Of a stretch of 64,000 bases of DNA, positions 11,765-24,849 are shown piece by piece. The stretch covers positions 1,878,740-1,942,739 of the forward strand of contig SEMN01000046.1 of assembly GCA_005408345.1 (NCBI GenBank), written 5' to 3'. The number at the start of each line of letters is the position of its first letter. Position 1 is the stretch's first letter. The notes beneath the pieces were generated by a model that saw nothing but the letters and a program-made list of their open reading frames with translations, was not told the DNA's origin and did not search any database. This DNA comes from Macquaria australasica. Taxonomy: Eukaryota; Chordata; Actinopteri; Centrarchiformes; Percichthyidae. Both the position numbers and the translations under genes were made by a program.

Positions 11765-14700
11765 ATGGCGGCCGAACTGGTGGAAGCGATGGCAAGTAGA
11801 GCTTGGCTAGCTTTGGTTTGATGGGAGACGGGCGCGGGAGTGTGGTTTGAAACTCAGCCCAGTCGTGGGGAAACTGGGGGCTTTGTGTATATGTAGTTAA
11901 GGGTCTGTACTCTTACAAATGTAGTGTATTGCGTTCACTATGAAACGAACTAGCCTTTGCTGCTAACGTAGCTAGCCTGCTAGGTAATGTTAACTAGGCA
12001 AGTGCGTCGGTTTAGCTAGCATCACGCTGGCTCTAAAGGAAGACACCAAAAAATGAATGATGTGACCATAAGACACTTGGGGGGGGTTTGCTGCTAGCAT
12101 GCTCCTCGACGCGTTACTGTTTGACGTTATTTGACTTACAATAATGTCTGTCTGTAGTTAGTCGGTTGGTTTATGGAGCCGTGCACCTGTCAAAATGTCC
12201 AGTTGTCGTGATTGAGCACCGACAGCCCGGTCTGTGGCGAAGCCAGCCTGCCGATGAGCGCATGCTACACTGGTAATGTTCAAGTGAGGCTGAGGAAACT
12301 GCAGCTTTACTGACTCTGTGGCTGCGTGTTTGCACTGCACGTCCACCAGAAGCCCAGGGGATGTCCGCACAGTTGGGAAAATGTCAATGTAGACACAAAG
12401 CAGCTACAGCATGTTGTCCGGCTCTGCTTCTTTCACCAGCAACATTCAGCGTTTGGTCCAACCTGTTACAATAACGTTAATAAACATCCTCATGTTTTGT
12501 CTTATGTGGCTTGTCCTGAAATAACCGATTCCACTTATTGTATTGTATTCAAGTTCAGTGTAGCTAATCGAAATGTGGACCCATTATGGCGAGTAAATTA
12601 GGCCTTTGTGACATTTAAAATTAGCCTTCGATTACGCTGACTACACTTTTTTATTCAGTGTATTCAAAGTAAACACCTGTGCTTGTTATGGTTTGTCTTC
12701 CGCTCAAAGTTTGGTTGTCGCTGCTGGACAAATGACTTCACCCGTAAACCATCAACAGTCGATGCATATAACAGTGAATCCTGGGGAATGTATTGATAAA
12801 CATGCTGCCCATCAGTACTGGGACATACTGTAATTAAACTGTATTTTGCAGGAGTTGGTTTAAAATGTATTCTAGCTCATGGGACTGTAAACAGATTTTT
12901 GAATACATGTAAACATTGCACAAGGCAAGCTATACTTGATCCAAACTATGGGTTTTACCACATATTTTTAAGTTGTCTTCTTCAACATATTGTTTTAAAT
13001 CCTCCCATCCAAGGTGTCCATGCCTTTACTTTTCAGGCTTATACTGTAGCTGGGCTGGATTGTTTCTGACTGTTTGTCTGCAAATTCTGATTGTGGTGTG
13101 TGTGTGTGTGTGTGTGTGTGATACAGTGAAATGCAGAGGCGCAGTCATACATTTTATCTGCTGTTGCAGATTCCGGTTTCTGAAGTTTACTTAGTGGCAT
13201 CACAATTTGTGTAAGAATGGGATGATGAAAATGGCTGTAATGCAAGCGGTCAGATTGAGGAGCGATGTGACTTCTTACTATAGCCGGCTAATTACGAGGC
13301 AGGGTCAAGCCTCTGTAGGATTAAAGTGACTAAAGACAGAAGCTAATTTTAGCAGGAATCAAACAGTTTGAGGCACTGCTATGTCATATTAAATGCCGCA
13401 TATAAGTTAATTGTAAATACTTGTGTGGAGTCTGTCACAGGCTTATTTAGCTATTTATTTAGTGTTGGGGGAAGAATTCCCTCAAGGAATTGAATTATTG
13501 AACTTGATACATTCACTGGAGAATTTCACAGAATATAAACACAAATCTACTGGAATGTATTTTCCTACTTGGGTCACACAGGTAGACAGTGGTTTTTTTT
13601 CTCACAGGAAGTGATACCGATTGTGAATACCTTCAGAAGAACTTCAACAATTTAGGAAAGAATAAAACGTTCAAAGTTGTGAAGTGCTTGAAAAAATCAG
13701 AAGTAGAATCAATCAAGTATCAATACGCCTTGGATTGGGACTTGGTTCTCAAAATGAGTCTATACTTAAAATAAATTCCTGGCATGGTCACTCAGACTTT
13801 CCCTGTTTATAGACTTAATTGTCCCTGTATTGTGTTTCTCATGTTTTTGCCTTGTCCTCCCTCTAGAACATGGTCAAAAGTTTCCGGGTCTCAGACCTGC
13901 AGACGCTGCTGGCCTCAATGGGTCGCAGCAAAAGTGGGCTGAAACAGGACCTGGTGGGGCGTGCCCTGAGGCTAGTGCAGACCGAATACAGCCCAGAGCT
14001 TCTGAAGAACGTCAGGCAGCTCTACGAGTCGCGCTTCCCCAAAACATCTGGCTGGCTTGCGGCACGGCGTCCAGAGGGCGTCCCAGTTGCCTACTCATCC
14101 CTCAGCTCCTCCCCCACTGCCACTTCTCAGGGCACAGACTACCTCAACGGCATTTCCAAACCGATGCCCACACCTGCAGCAGAGGTCAAGCTGGTGCCAC
14201 TGCCCTTCTACCAAACTTTGGAGACACTGTTGCCACCAACAGAGCTAAGTGAGTGTATAGTTTGATGTATCTGTATCCTTTTATTTAAATTATTTGTTTT
14301 GTAGAAATGCTATGGCCTTAACTAAGTAATACAACCTACTGTGCTGCTTTTGTGATGGATTTTTTCTACACATATTTACAGTTGCCCAGAACAATGAGAA
14401 ACTGCAGGACAGTCAATGCATATTTGAGCTAACACCGAACCAAGCAGACCAGATCAGAAATGCAAGGTAAGAACTAAAATGTCTCCCCAGATCTGCACTG
14501 TTTACATTAGCTTAACTTACAAACTCTGTAACTAATGCTGATTTTAATTTGTGACCTTTTACTTTCTTAGTGAGATTCGTCCAGGAATCAGATCAATTCA
14601 AGTGGTTCTTAGGTAAGTTTCCACTAATTCCCATTGAAGCTTAATAGATATTTCACAATCCTTTGGCCTGGAATGTGCTCGTGCTGACTGTGCTGATAAT

Positions 14701-17700
14701 CTGAATTTTTCTCACAGATGCACAAGAAAAAAGTGGAAAATAGTTTTACCATGCATGTGCAAATAGTATTTTAATTTCCCCCACCATCTACTTTTAATAT
14801 TCAATATTTGATGCATTTATCTGAACAGTCAGGTTCTGAAGTGCTCAAAGACTTGGCAGATACAGATTCAGTCATACTGATTGGCTGAACAGTCAGACGT
14901 TCTTATGATGCTAACCTTTCTCTCTCGTATCACTCTCTGTTGCAGAATCTGTTACACAGACTCCATTGGTGTTCAGGAGGACCAGTATCCTCCCAACATC
15001 GCAGTCAAAGTCAACCAGTCCTACTGTCATGTGCCGGTGAGTTCATTCACTTCTCTGAGACAAGCCACACCTTCAGTATACAAACACGGCTGAAGCTTCT
15101 GTAAAGTTCTGTTCTCCTCAGTCATTCCTGTAAGCCATTTGTTTTCAAATACAGTCACTGGTTCACTTACTGGCAGACTTACTGCTTGGTCACGGCCAAA
15201 CTAGCGCCATAATGTATGGTAGTGATTAGCCAACCTAATGCAGGTGGATGTTAAATGAGGCAAGAAAAAAATAAGATCCAGGTACAGATACAGTGTTGGT
15301 TAGCCCGCCTGAAGGCATCAACTCACTGGCAAGACTTCAGTAGGAAACCCTCCAGCTGGCTCACATACTGTTGTAGTGTCATGCATTCTAGTGGTAGGAG
15401 GGAAGCTTAAACATCCAAGATGAGTGTTTGCTGTGTTCGCGAGGTGTGTAGTCAAAATTTCAAACTGGAAAGACAACAGTTACAAATCAGTGTTGTGAAA
15501 CCAAAAATGGGAGTTTGGTAGCTTTTGCATTTAAAAGGTTGCTGTTGACAACTTAAGTCTTCAAGTCAAGCTTCAAGTCAAATGTAGTGGCAGCAACAGA
15601 CAACAAAATGTCCTGAGATTGGGTGATAAATTTACTGGCTGATCTTTTTCATACATTTCTTAAAAGCTCTACAGTTCAACCATATTACTGTGTAGCAGCA
15701 ACACAGATAAATGTGGATACACAAATAAGACCACCCAAACTTGGCCAACGACGAATATAAAAAATATTACTTGCAGCCCGTAAGAAAGCCGTAGCTAGGG
15801 AAGTCCATCCAGCAGGAGTGGAGTTGATGAATACTGTAAATAAAGTTAAAAAACAGAGACTGGCTTTCTCTTTGAGTCTTTGTATTGATCAATTTGTTAA
15901 GTATTGGACAACATTAGTTATTCCATACTGCATACTTTAGGTGGAGAATGGGAAGAATTGGTGGTAGAACTTGGTCTTTCCCTCCTTTTTGCCTTCTTCT
16001 CTCTCAGGTTCCTTTCCAGTTCTGCATATAAGTGTATATATTTCCTCTCATGAAAAGGGAAAATTAATGATGCAGGAAATATATGCATTGTTGTTATGTT
16101 AAGAACAAATGTCGTTATTTGATTTGGAAACTACAAGGACACCTTCGTGGCATCACCTTATTCCTCCCTTATCATAAGTTAGCTGTGTAACTGTGCTGAA
16201 TAAAAGACACCATCAAACCTTTAACTTAGGCTGAGGTAAAAAGAGCTTTCCTGAGTCAGCGCAGTTATCTTACTAACTTAACAACTTGCTCTGTTCAGAC
16301 AACGTAATAACCAAATACTAATAATAGAAGCTTCTTAGTTGCAAATTTATATAAATGCATATTTTCATGTGACTGCACATCTATCACAATCAAGAGCCCG
16401 ACAACTAATTAGTCTTTTAAACTATATCTTCTAAGCCCTTCAGAAGGAATTCTGATGCCTGTCATTTCAACAACAAAACATTTTGATTTAGATAATATAT
16501 TGGATAGTTTTATATTCTTTTGCATTTGTGTGTGTGTCTGTGTGTTTACAGGGCTACTACCCCTCTAATAAGCCTGGTGTTGAACCCCGTCGTCCTTGTC
16601 GTCCTGTAAACATCACTCCCTGGTTGCATCTCTCCAATGTCACCAACAGAGTCACCGTCACCTGGGGGAACTTTGGCAAGGTCAGAGTCTGATGCTGAAT
16701 CTCAAATTTTGGCGTAGCTCAGGGTCTTGGTGGCAAGCAGGGCAGCGCAGATGTCTTTCACTCGGCAAATCTGCCCAGCTCTTCCTGGCAGATTCACGGT
16801 GCACCAATAACAGCTGGGACATGTAGTTCTTTGAGTGTTTCATGGGTCCCACTCATTTGTGCATGGTATAACTGAAAAAGAAAGCTCCCGAGGGCCAACA
16901 GCTGAACTACTTAAACTAGCTTCTTGACTGTTGTCTTTGCAGTTCTGATCCAGATAAGCAGCTGGAAGGCTGATGAAAACACACTCACTCCTGTCGCCAC
17001 CCTCTTCTTTAGAGCTCTTATGTAAACCAATTGGAGATGAGCAGTGTGAAATTTGAATGTAAACACAATAAGAAACTGTTTTTGTATGCAGTTTTCTTGT
17101 GTCTTAATAGTGTTTTTCTTTATCCCAGAGTTTTGGGGATGACCCAATCACGATAGTCTACAGTGAGCCCGCATTAAACGTACCTGAATAACTGTGTTAA
17201 GAAAATATAGCCTGCATCACAACTTTCCTCTAGTTGTTTTGTATGATGTTTCGTACAGTGCTCTATAATGTTTAGTATTATGTCCACAGAGAGAGAGGAG
17301 TGTCATTGCAGATTTGTTCTGACAATAAGGTTTGAACAGTATTTCAACAGCCTCCTTTTTATCCACGGCGTGATCAAAATACTGCAGTTTTAAACCAACA
17401 GCAACGCTTGTGTGTCGTGTTTCACCCAAGAAATGTTGCTGATTTAGAGGCAAACCAACCATTTTTTGGTTTGTTTGAAGTGGAACATGGGAATAAAGAA
17501 TTGATTGCTCAGCGTACTTAATCAGTGCAAGTCCATAACCTTGTGGTTGGCCCACAAGTGGGGGGTTGTGGGTGTTTCAGTCCATCAAAATATAAAGTTG
17601 TGTTAAGCATAGAGGCATATGTGCACTAAAGCTTAAAGCATTTTTAACATACTCCTGGTGTTTAGGGAATTATAACCATAGATATTTATGTTTATAACAT

Positions 17701-20496
17701 AACATGTTTTATATCTATGATTACAACAAAGATCCAAGAGATAGTGAACATTCTTTAATAGAATCATTTTGCTGTGTGTTTTCCTGAGATGTGAGACTGT
17801 AAGAGGATATTAGCATCAAATAGTTAAATAATCAGAAGGGTGCCAGAGGATAGATTTGCCTTTTAATTCTTCTTCTGACAGAAGCCGAGAGTGGTGAATC
17901 CAAGTAGATTTCTCTTACCATAATAAGTTTCTGTGTTGTTAAGTGGCTTTGAGGTTAATTTTATTGATATGCTCTATTTTAGATTGGTAGCCTTTTGAAA
18001 TACATGCTCACAACCTGTGAATCTGTGTATTTTCAGCGGTACTCTGTGGCAGTGTATTTAGTGAGGGTTTTCACTGCAGCAGACCTCTTCAGCCAACTCA
18101 AACTCTGCTCTGTCGAGAGTGCAGAACGCTGTCGTGAACGCAGTAAGTTACTTATATACTCTGCCTACATTTTATTTTGCCAATCTGACTTTGAAATCCT
18201 GAGAATGGAATAAAAACTACACACTCACTTTTGCCTCTAGAAGTCATTGACTTGAACTGGATTGTGTGTTTAATTTCACATATTACAGTCTATTGTCTGA
18301 TTAACTGTTCTAACACTTAATGATATTTTGTTTACCATTTATCTACAGTCCAAGACAAACTACGTTTTGACCCAGAGAGTGAAATTGCGACCACAGGCCT
18401 CCGGGTTTCTCTCATCTGTCCAGTGAGTATACCTTCATGTTTAGATGTGGATAGGTCAGTCTTCACTGTCCTGCATGTTTTCTGTTTCACTTGTTCTGCA
18501 GTATCAAAGGCAAGTTTCATAAATGTTTGTCCTACTCTGAAGCTTGATCACTTTAAAACGCTTCTTCCTCTCCCACTTCACAGCTGGTGAAGATGCGGCT
18601 CGGTGTGCCATGTCGAGTTTTAACTTGCGCCCATCTTCAGTGTTTCGACGCGGTCTTCTTCCTGCAGATGAATGAGAAGAAGCCCACATGGACTTGCCCC
18701 GTCTGTGACAAGCCCGCTCCCTTCGAGCTGCTCACTATTGATGGGTAAGGAGACAGAAGTATGCTCTGACTTGTCCCAACCCTGCAGCACCATCTTCTTT
18801 TTCAATAAATTCTGAAAATCTACACTCTAGTGTAATTTTAGCTATCTTTGTGTTGAAGCCAGCTTGGGGGAAATGATTCAAGCTGCACAGATGTTGGGGC
18901 ATTTTAAGGACTTTTGATACAAGTTGAATCATGCACCAACATACTATGTTTTCATTGTAAAAGCTTTGAATGTTTTGCATTGCATGAGAGGTTGGTTATT
19001 TCTACACCTGCTGTCTGGTTGTATTCCAAACTTTTTGATGCTGTAAATTGGCTTGTTTGTTGACTCTTGATTTACTTGATATAACACGGCTATAATTTAG
19101 AGAACCATGTAATCATCGGACTCGAGAGGCCTCAACGCATTTTTTTTTATTTTATTTTTTATTTTTATTTTTTTTTTTTTACAGTACTCATTGCTGCAAG
19201 TGACTCTCAAGGCACTTACAGTCATTTGTTGACACTGTAGGGCTATAGGTGCAAAATGTAATCAGTCTGTAGTGTTTGTAGTAATGAGGACTGCATTTGA
19301 ACACATTTAGTCTTTTCTTTGTGGTATTTTGTCACCAACCGAATAGTGGATTCTTTGTGCCGTAGGAAAAGCACAGATGAGCCTGCAGTCCATTTTATAA
19401 AAAAAAACATTCATGCTAAAATATTTTCATCCACAACCATTTGGGGCGTGTAGTTTCCTGCAAATTCTAACAGCTCTCACAGGCACTCCCTTACTTTCAC
19501 AAAGACTGAAAGCATTGTGTTAGTTTGGCTTTGAGGTATATTTGCATTCCTTAAATTAAGCTTGTGTGAAAGTCTCCTTAACTGATCTCTCAGTTAGTTT
19601 CAACAGCCTAATTACTAAATGTTGTCAAGTTTATAGAGTGGTGTTTTAAGGCAGTGAAATTTACAGAATCAATGCAATTCTCAGCTGATGGTAAGGAACA
19701 GCCAAGTTATCTTGTTTCCATTTTAATAATGTCTGGTTATTTAATAAAAAATGGTCAACATGGTGGCAAATTTACTTGAGGATGCAGAATAACTTAGATT
19801 ATCTGCAGACTGCAGGACAAAAACTAAGAAATTCTACCCATGCAGACCTCTGCTAGGCACCTGCAATTGAGTTGAGTTTGACTTGAGAATTCTGTAGCTT
19901 TTCTGGTGTGAAATCTGTTTCGTGAGGCGACTCTAACCAGCAGCATGAATTGCAGGCTGCTGTCTGAGATCCTGAAAGAGACAAGTGAGGACATTGAGGA
20001 GATTGAGTACTTAACCGACGGCTCCTGGCGACCCATCAGAGATGACAAGGAGAGGGACAGGGAAAGAGAACGCAGCAACACACCCGAGTATCCTGTTGTC
20101 GATATATGTAAGTGTCAAACCCTGTCAATTTCACCTCTTGATCTCAAGAGTTTATGTGCATTAGTTTGCTAGCGTAAATCTTTTTTTGTAATCAATTTTA
20201 AAATGTCTTTTATGTCTGCAGGCATTCCCGAGGCAAACGGCCATTCACCGGCCCACAGCAGCACCAGTCTGACGGGCAAATCTGGAAGCGGTTCCGTGGG
20301 GATGGCAGGAGTCACAGGAGGACCTGCTGTGGCACCGGGAGGAGGTGCAGTGGTAGATCTGACTCTTGACTCCTCCTCTGAGGAGGAAGGGGGTGGGGCA
20401 GGAGGAGACAGTGAGGACACTGAGGATAGCGCCGACAGTCCTGCCCCGAAGAGGGGCCGATACAACTACGACAAGGACCTGGTCACTGCCTACTGA
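11765..20496 (+). CDS. pias4: E3 SUMO-protein ligase PIAS4 (PIASy)
   Basis: Eleven coding exons join in frame to 507 aa (human PIAS4 about 510): 11765-11791, 13867-14248, 14382-14466, 14571-14612, 14946-15036, 16552-16680, 18037-18142, 18349-18422, 18584-18744, 19956-20107, 20222-20496. The N-terminal MAAELVEA matches PIAS4. A SAP domain follows (about residues 12-46), with the family LxxLL motif as LQTLL. The PINIT region (about 110-280) includes PPNIAVKVN and GYYPSNKPGVEP. The SP-RING has zinc ligands C327, H329, C350 and C353. A SUMO-interacting motif, VVDLTL (460-465), precedes an acidic patch. PIAS proteins act in the nucleus, bringing charged Ubc9 to substrates; the SAP domain binds AT-rich DNA. 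All introns are GT-AG except the first, which has a GC donor. Fish can have two pias4 copies, and I cannot say which this is. Confidence 0.95.
11792..13866 (+). other. pias4: pias4 intron 1 with GC donor
   Basis: Exon 1 ends at GCG ATG and the intron starts GCAAGT; the acceptor is CCTCCCTCTAG. The phase-0 join gives MAAELVEAM then NMVKSFRVS, matching the family. The nearest GT alternative would break the frame. The intron holds a TG microsatellite at 13096-13120. Confidence 0.8.
13096..13120. repeat. (TG)n microsatellite
   Basis: A TG dinucleotide run of about 25 bp in pias4 intron 1. Confidence 0.9.
15037..16551 (+). other. pias4: pias4 intron 5
   Basis: A 1.5-kb intron between the exons encoding SYCHVP and GYYPSNKPG, with donor GTGAGT and acceptor TGTTTACAG. 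It is noteworthy only for the 16-bp sequence at 16137-16152, shared exactly with the inverted arms of the piggyBac-family element 20 kb away. Confidence 0.85.
16681..18036 (+). other. pias4: pias4 intron 6
   Basis: A 1.36-kb intron splitting the PINIT region after WGNFGK, with donor GTCAGA and acceptor TATTTTCAG. Open frames within it show no recognisable product. Confidence 0.85.
18745..19955 (+). other. pias4: pias4 intron 9
   Basis: A 1.2-kb intron just after the SP-RING exon, with donor GTAAGG and acceptor GAATTGCAG. It contains a T-rich run at about 19140-19182. No other feature is recognised. Confidence 0.85.
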
Positions 20497-23481
20497 CCCC
20501 ACAGCTATGTCCCCTCATAGACTGACACACACAGAGAGACAGAGAGGCAGGGGGCTAAAACTTGAGGACAGGAACACAGTAATCCACTAGATGCAACGCC
20601 CCTCCCTTATGCCCAAACGTCAGAGCCTTTCAGCAGCTCTGGTTTATATCCAGACAAAACAAACACACACTCAAACATGCACTGTTAATGAATCTTCAAT
20701 CTAGAGTGATTAGGATTCCTCTTTGTACTGTACACCACTGGAAGCAACTAATTCTTCTTGGCCAACTGTCACCTTGCAGTGAATATCTGTACCGTCCTGC
20801 CTCTACTAAAGAGACTGAATGGATCGAGCACCCCACCACCACCACCAACACCCCCCTTCCTCCTCTCTTTCCAGACTATTCTCTCTCTACCGCCGCATCT
20901 CTTTGTATTTGACTTGGAATTACAGGCTCTTTTAGCCATGGGCGTTCAATGTTTGCGTCTGTGATTTTTGTCACATTTGTGATGAACGGGCAAGTTGAAA
21001 ATGGAGGCTCAGTAGTTTTTGGTAAAAAGGTCAAAAACAACAAAATGGAAAAGAGCATGAATAATTTGGGGGAGGACAAGGCAGAGACATCTGGAGTGTG
21101 ATGCAAATTTAAACCTCTCCCATTGTGTTGTTATTTTTTTTGTTCAGAGAATTAATTCAAAGCTTGAAAGGGTTTTTTCAGGAATTTATCCTTTTAATTA
21201 TGAAAGGGCAGAACACAATACTGGCCTCAATGTGTGATGCTTTCCATTTTTATTTTGTCCTTAGATAAAGAGAACCTACCTCAGTCATAAAAACTTAGCA
21301 GACTGACCAGAGACTAGCTTAGAAAGAAGCGGAGGATGGAAGAATTGATGAATCTTTCTGAAGCCAATTTTACACTGGAGATTTTGTTAATGTTTTCCTA
21401 CATTTGTAGTTGTTTGTTTTTATTTTTTATTTTCCATCGTTCCATGCAGCTCTGTTCCCTCTGCAGCAACAAAATCTTTGTTGAAGGGCGAGTTAGTTTG
21501 CGGATAACCGAACTAACTAAAAAGTTGGGAGTTGGGTGGAACTGTGCCACTCTGTAAAACATTACTGCAGTTATCTCACTGTAACAGGATTTATTAGGGC
21601 TGATATATCAGCATTGCATATGGAAGTCATCAGAATTACTGTACGGCAGCTGTGCCAAAGCAGATGTATTTTAAGAATTCACTAACAGGATAAATGGTTA
21701 TGAGATTTTGGTGCCTTTTTTTTCTTTTTGGATTGGTTGTTTTAAGGCTAGCTGAGCTGGCCAGCAGATGAGTCCCCAGTTTGATAGGAGGGTGTTTTGT
21801 TTCATTTAGGATTTCTTAGATGTATTTTCCAGCAGAAGAAATGGAAAAAGAAATCTGTGGTAAAGAACAGTTATGGAATAGGATTCAGAAGTGCTGTCAT
21901 CCATTTTTCCCAACATTTTGGTGTCCTTCTCTCAAAGTATCATTTATTTAATTGCTTCACATTCTCTTAACAGTTGTTTGTAATAAATCGACATAATATG
22001 TAGATCTGTACAGACAGGAGCTGTTAGTTGCAGAAAGGACACCTCTGCTGCTGTGGTTTGATTGTTGAGTTATAATCAGTCTGGGCTCATGGCTGTGCTG
22101 TTGATGAACGCTCCCTTTTTCTTTTCCTCTGAATGAAGCCAACCTGGGTCAAAGCACCATTCAGGGCGCTTTGCTACAGTGGGTTCAACATGTCTGACAC
22201 AACGAAACTTAATGAAGTGTCAATAAGTGCAACCCCACCAAGCTTAAAGTCATTGATTGGATTACAAATGGTCCTGTCTGGAACAAGTGGAGCTGCTCCA
22301 ACCAACAATCCCCCTCGGCCTCCTTTCAATGTAGATAAGGTCACATCTATTTGCTGGAATAGAATTGGACTTTAATTGCTACATGCTGTAGGCTTACAAC
22401 TAATATTCCCCTGCACCTGCACTAGTATTGTCAGGATGTGACGGCTGCTCCTCAGATAAGCATGTGCAGGCGTTGGGTTCGTCTGTGGGAAAGGCCATCA
22501 GCGTTTGCGTGAAGATGACGACAAAGGTTGTTGCTGTGTTGCTAGAGCTGTTTGCACTTTCATATGATACTTCATCCCAAGTTCGTGGCTTATTTATTTT
22601 AAAGCCATCATGTAGTGAGTATTAATCAAGGATCCCTGACCATTGTGATCAGTTCTCCTCAACCATCTCATGCGTGGGAATCAGAAAATGTGAAACCAGA
22701 AGAGCGACGGTCCTACTCCACTGTGAGACACTTCCGGAGGGGAAAAAAAGAGTAGTGACTCAGATTAGTTCTGCATTGTATGCTTCCCTCTCTCACTATC
22801 CTTTTGCTGCAGTTTGTTCAGCACAGAATCTGGTTTTCTTTTACCTTGCTCAAATGCTCAGAGAAATGACATTTACATATTGATCCGGGGCCTCACTGTT
22901 ACAAGTGCATCCTCTGATAGCTGATGATTGGAGAAAGTAGGTCGAGTCAAATCTGGTCTTCCATTTTTCTCCTCCTTTTGACACTTCTTTGACATAACTT
23001 GCAAAATCAATATACTGATGAAAAATGTTTGATAATCATCACAAAATTGATTGATGGCACTTTGCCTGTAATACATCAGAGTCTGTCCCTGAAAAGGATC
23101 TTTATGAAGTGCTTTCAAGCAAAATAATGTAAAGAACTCTAATAGCTGTCTTGAACTAGGCAATTTGTATTTGTAAGTAACTGCTATACATATAAAAATG
23201 ACATTGTTCATTTGTTGATAGGTATAGGTCATTATTTGAAGGGATCTCCTAAATTCTCTTTGCCTTATGGCTAAAGATGAGAGGTGGTGCAGGTTGCTTC
23301 TGTGGAACTGAGCCAGATATGTTTGCAGGTTGTTTGGAGAGAGCTGAGGGTCTGGTCTTTTTGTAGTGGCATCTCTTCTTATAATAATGCATAAGGTAGC
23401 ATGGGCAGAGGCTTACAATCCATGATGTAAATGTTTTGTTTGTTGTGTTTTTTTTATATGTTCATATTAAAAGACAATAAA
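20497..23481 (+). other. pias4: Probable pias4 3' UTR
   Basis: No coding exon is supported between the pias4 stop codon and an AATAAA at 23476-23481, which is followed by AT-rich sequence. Short open frames in both directions have no family features. A 3-kb 3' UTR is an inference; an earlier cleavage site is possible. Confidence 0.5.
23476..23481 (+). terminator. pias4: Candidate pias4 polyadenylation signal
   Basis: A canonical AATAAA about 3 kb past the stop codon. Confidence 0.45.
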
Positions 23482-24847
23482 ATTTAAATAATATTTTATT
23501 AAGCCTTGAATCGCCTCCAGTTGTTCCTATAGGCAAACGGACAATAAGAAGCAGCACCTGAAGCTGATGCCACAGAGGACTGGTTGAGGTGGAGATTTTT
23601 ATGTTCTGTACCAAATGCTCAGATCTGGGGACACATTTGATGCCTGTTGAGGATAAAACTGTAAAATTTAAAATGATCGTATTCTAACAGCTGTTATTGA
23701 CGTGTGGAATTAATTAAAATCAGTTCTTAAAAACGTGTCTGCCATCGTTTTATTTTGAAAATTGTCTGTATATAGCCAACCAGACAGCCCTTGTTAATGA
23801 TAGGATCCACAGGGACAAATGCATCACATCTTGCAGCACTAATGTCTGCAGGTGCTCCTAAAAACATTAGGATCAACCTCAGGTGAAACAAACAAGTCTG
23901 TCTTGTAGAAATTTAGTCTTCTGTGAAACTGAGTCACCTAAAAGTCTTCTTGGGGTTGCAGTTACATTTAAGTAGTTTTGGGGGGATTCAGGCCCTTATT
24001 AGACAGGAGACAGTAGATAGCTGACAGGAAATGAGGTGAGGGAGCGATGCAAGAGAGGCCGTACTCAAACCAGGGATGCTGCGACTGCATGGTCAGCACT
24101 TTTATGTCAAGAGAAGGGAAGTAAAAACCATGTCTAGTTGTAATCCCCATCTTGTATCAAAGTGAATTTTATTTTTTATTAAGTAGCATTAAATATTACA
24201 GTATACATTTGTGCTGTCACCCCAGTCAGTCTGGATCAACTATATAATGACTGCGTGCAATCGGTCCTCAGAATTAATTCAAATATCTTGTGGAATATAT
24301 TAATTATTATTTCCCAGGTGCCAAAATACTGAAAAAATTCAACATTTCATTTTGAATTTAGCCAATAGACCTTAAACATAAAGTGGGAAGGAATTAAACC
24401 AGGCACTGAAACCTTCCCAAACCAAGAGTTCTGTGGTCAAGCCTGACCTGTTAATAAGATAAGACTAGATGTTTCGATTTTTACTTCCTTTTTGTACATT
24501 TTGTAGGGCAATGTTTTTTTTTGTTTTGATATGTAGCAACATATCTGCAAAATGTTTAATTAAAGTGAAGTTAGAGGAAATGAAACCTCGTTAAATAGGC
24601 CTTTTCCACAGCAGACATTTTGACATGTCATAGCAGGAAAAGTACTAATAGCATTAACGATGGCTCCGTTCTATTCAAGTGTCCCAGTAAGTAATGGTAG
24701 TGTGACAGTGAGCCAGCATGAACAATACCAAGAGCCTGAAAGTGAAGCAGCTAAATGGAATTCAGGCATCATTCATTTTATCACTTACAACTGTGCATTT
24801 AATACTGTGACATGTCAAAATGTCTTCAGTGAATATACAGTATACTG
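23482..24847. other. Intergenic DNA before the Tc1-like element
   Basis: No gene is seen. The part at about 23980-24120 (around GACAGGAAATGAGG and ACTGCATGGTCAGC) resembles degenerate fish interspersed repeats that I know only by appearance, so I do not name a family. Confidence 0.5.
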
Positions 24848-24849
24848 TA

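Noticed and set aside
16034..16088. Imperfect inverted repeat around ATATATTTCCT in pias4 intron 5
   Set aside because: An 11-bp AT-rich match with a spacer of more than 30 bp is expected by chance in AT-rich DNA.
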